A stretch of DNA of 13,617 nt, from contig JAGQSI010000019.1 of assembly GCA_020439605.1 (NCBI GenBank), positions 1 through 13,617 on the forward strand, written 5' to 3'. Positions 13,576 to 13,617 of the stretch are shown here, piece by piece. The translations under genes were made by a program, and so were the position numbers. Source of the stretch: Acidimicrobiales bacterium (GTDB taxonomy: Bacteria > Actinomycetota > Acidimicrobiia > Acidimicrobiales > Iamiaceae). Position 1 is the first letter of the stretch; every line of letters starts with the position of its first letter. A model generated the notes under the pieces. That model did no database searches. It was not told the DNA's origin and worked only from the letters and a program-made list of their open reading frames with translations.

Positions 13576-13617
13576 CGTCTAGAGCGCGACTGCAGCATCT
13601 GCGGCTTGGACTGCGTG

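Noticed and set aside
1..13617. CRISPR arrays, tRNA or rRNA genes, transposases and phage genes
   Set aside because: No repeat-spacer pattern, cloverleaf, transposase motif or integrase was seen; codon use looks uniform throughout.

Overview
The window reads as a chromosomal housekeeping segment of an actinobacterium. The lineage call is inference and rests on three things: a pyrimidine operon headed by pyrR with PyrR-binding RNA loops, an mltG-aroE-aroC-aroK-aroB-aroQ-pepP-efp-nusB-pyr gene order, and frequent GTG starts with moderately high G+C. A member of Acidimicrobiia or a close relative is my best guess. Almost everything lies on the minus strand, so the genes are transcribed from the right end towards the left. 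No tRNA, rRNA, CRISPR array, insertion sequence or phage gene was seen.

Right to left: a 3' fragment of mltG (13081-13575, with an in-frame TAG just upstream of it); aroE; a DUF4388/PATAN-type protein with an acidic tail, preceded by a palindrome-rich 99-base gap; a type IV prepilin peptidase; then a tightly packed chorismate block aroC-aroK-aroB-aroQ, an M24 aminopeptidase, efp and nusB. Most start/stop junctions in this block overlap or nearly touch, which points to translational coupling. After a 101-base regulatory gap comes pyrR-pyrB-pyrC. A short-chain dehydrogenase on the plus strand (943-1758) separates pyrC from carA, whose first 244 codons run off the left edge.

The most interesting material is the matched pair of leaders in front of pyrR and carA. 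Each has, in order: a TANNNT -10 candidate six bases before the loop; a 39-nt PyrR-binding RNA loop (35 of 39 positions identical, with a compensatory base-pair change); a Shine-Dalgarno touching or overlapping the 3' foot of the loop; an ATG; and a GC-rich terminator-like hairpin that lies inside the translated frame. The hairpin occupies the same codons, 10-14, in both and encodes Pro-Pro-x-Gly-Gly. In the pyrR leader the frame is the N-terminus of PyrR itself. In the carA leader it is an otherwise unlisted 27-codon leader peptide whose stop overlaps the carA start (GTGA). This suggests that PyrR-UMP hides the ribosome site, the untranslated hairpin then forms and terminates transcription, and active translation melts it. 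That would combine the two known PyrR mechanisms (transcription attenuation in Firmicutes, ribosome-site occlusion in mycobacteria). The mechanism is inferred; the layout is seen directly.

Functionally, the window makes chorismate (aroB, aroQ, aroE, aroK and aroC are all here, only the first-step DAHP synthase is absent) and the early pyrimidine intermediates (carA, pyrB, pyrC with their regulator pyrR). It also carries translation and transcription factors (EF-P, NusB), cell-envelope and pilus functions (MltG, prepilin peptidase) and one unassigned oxidoreductase.
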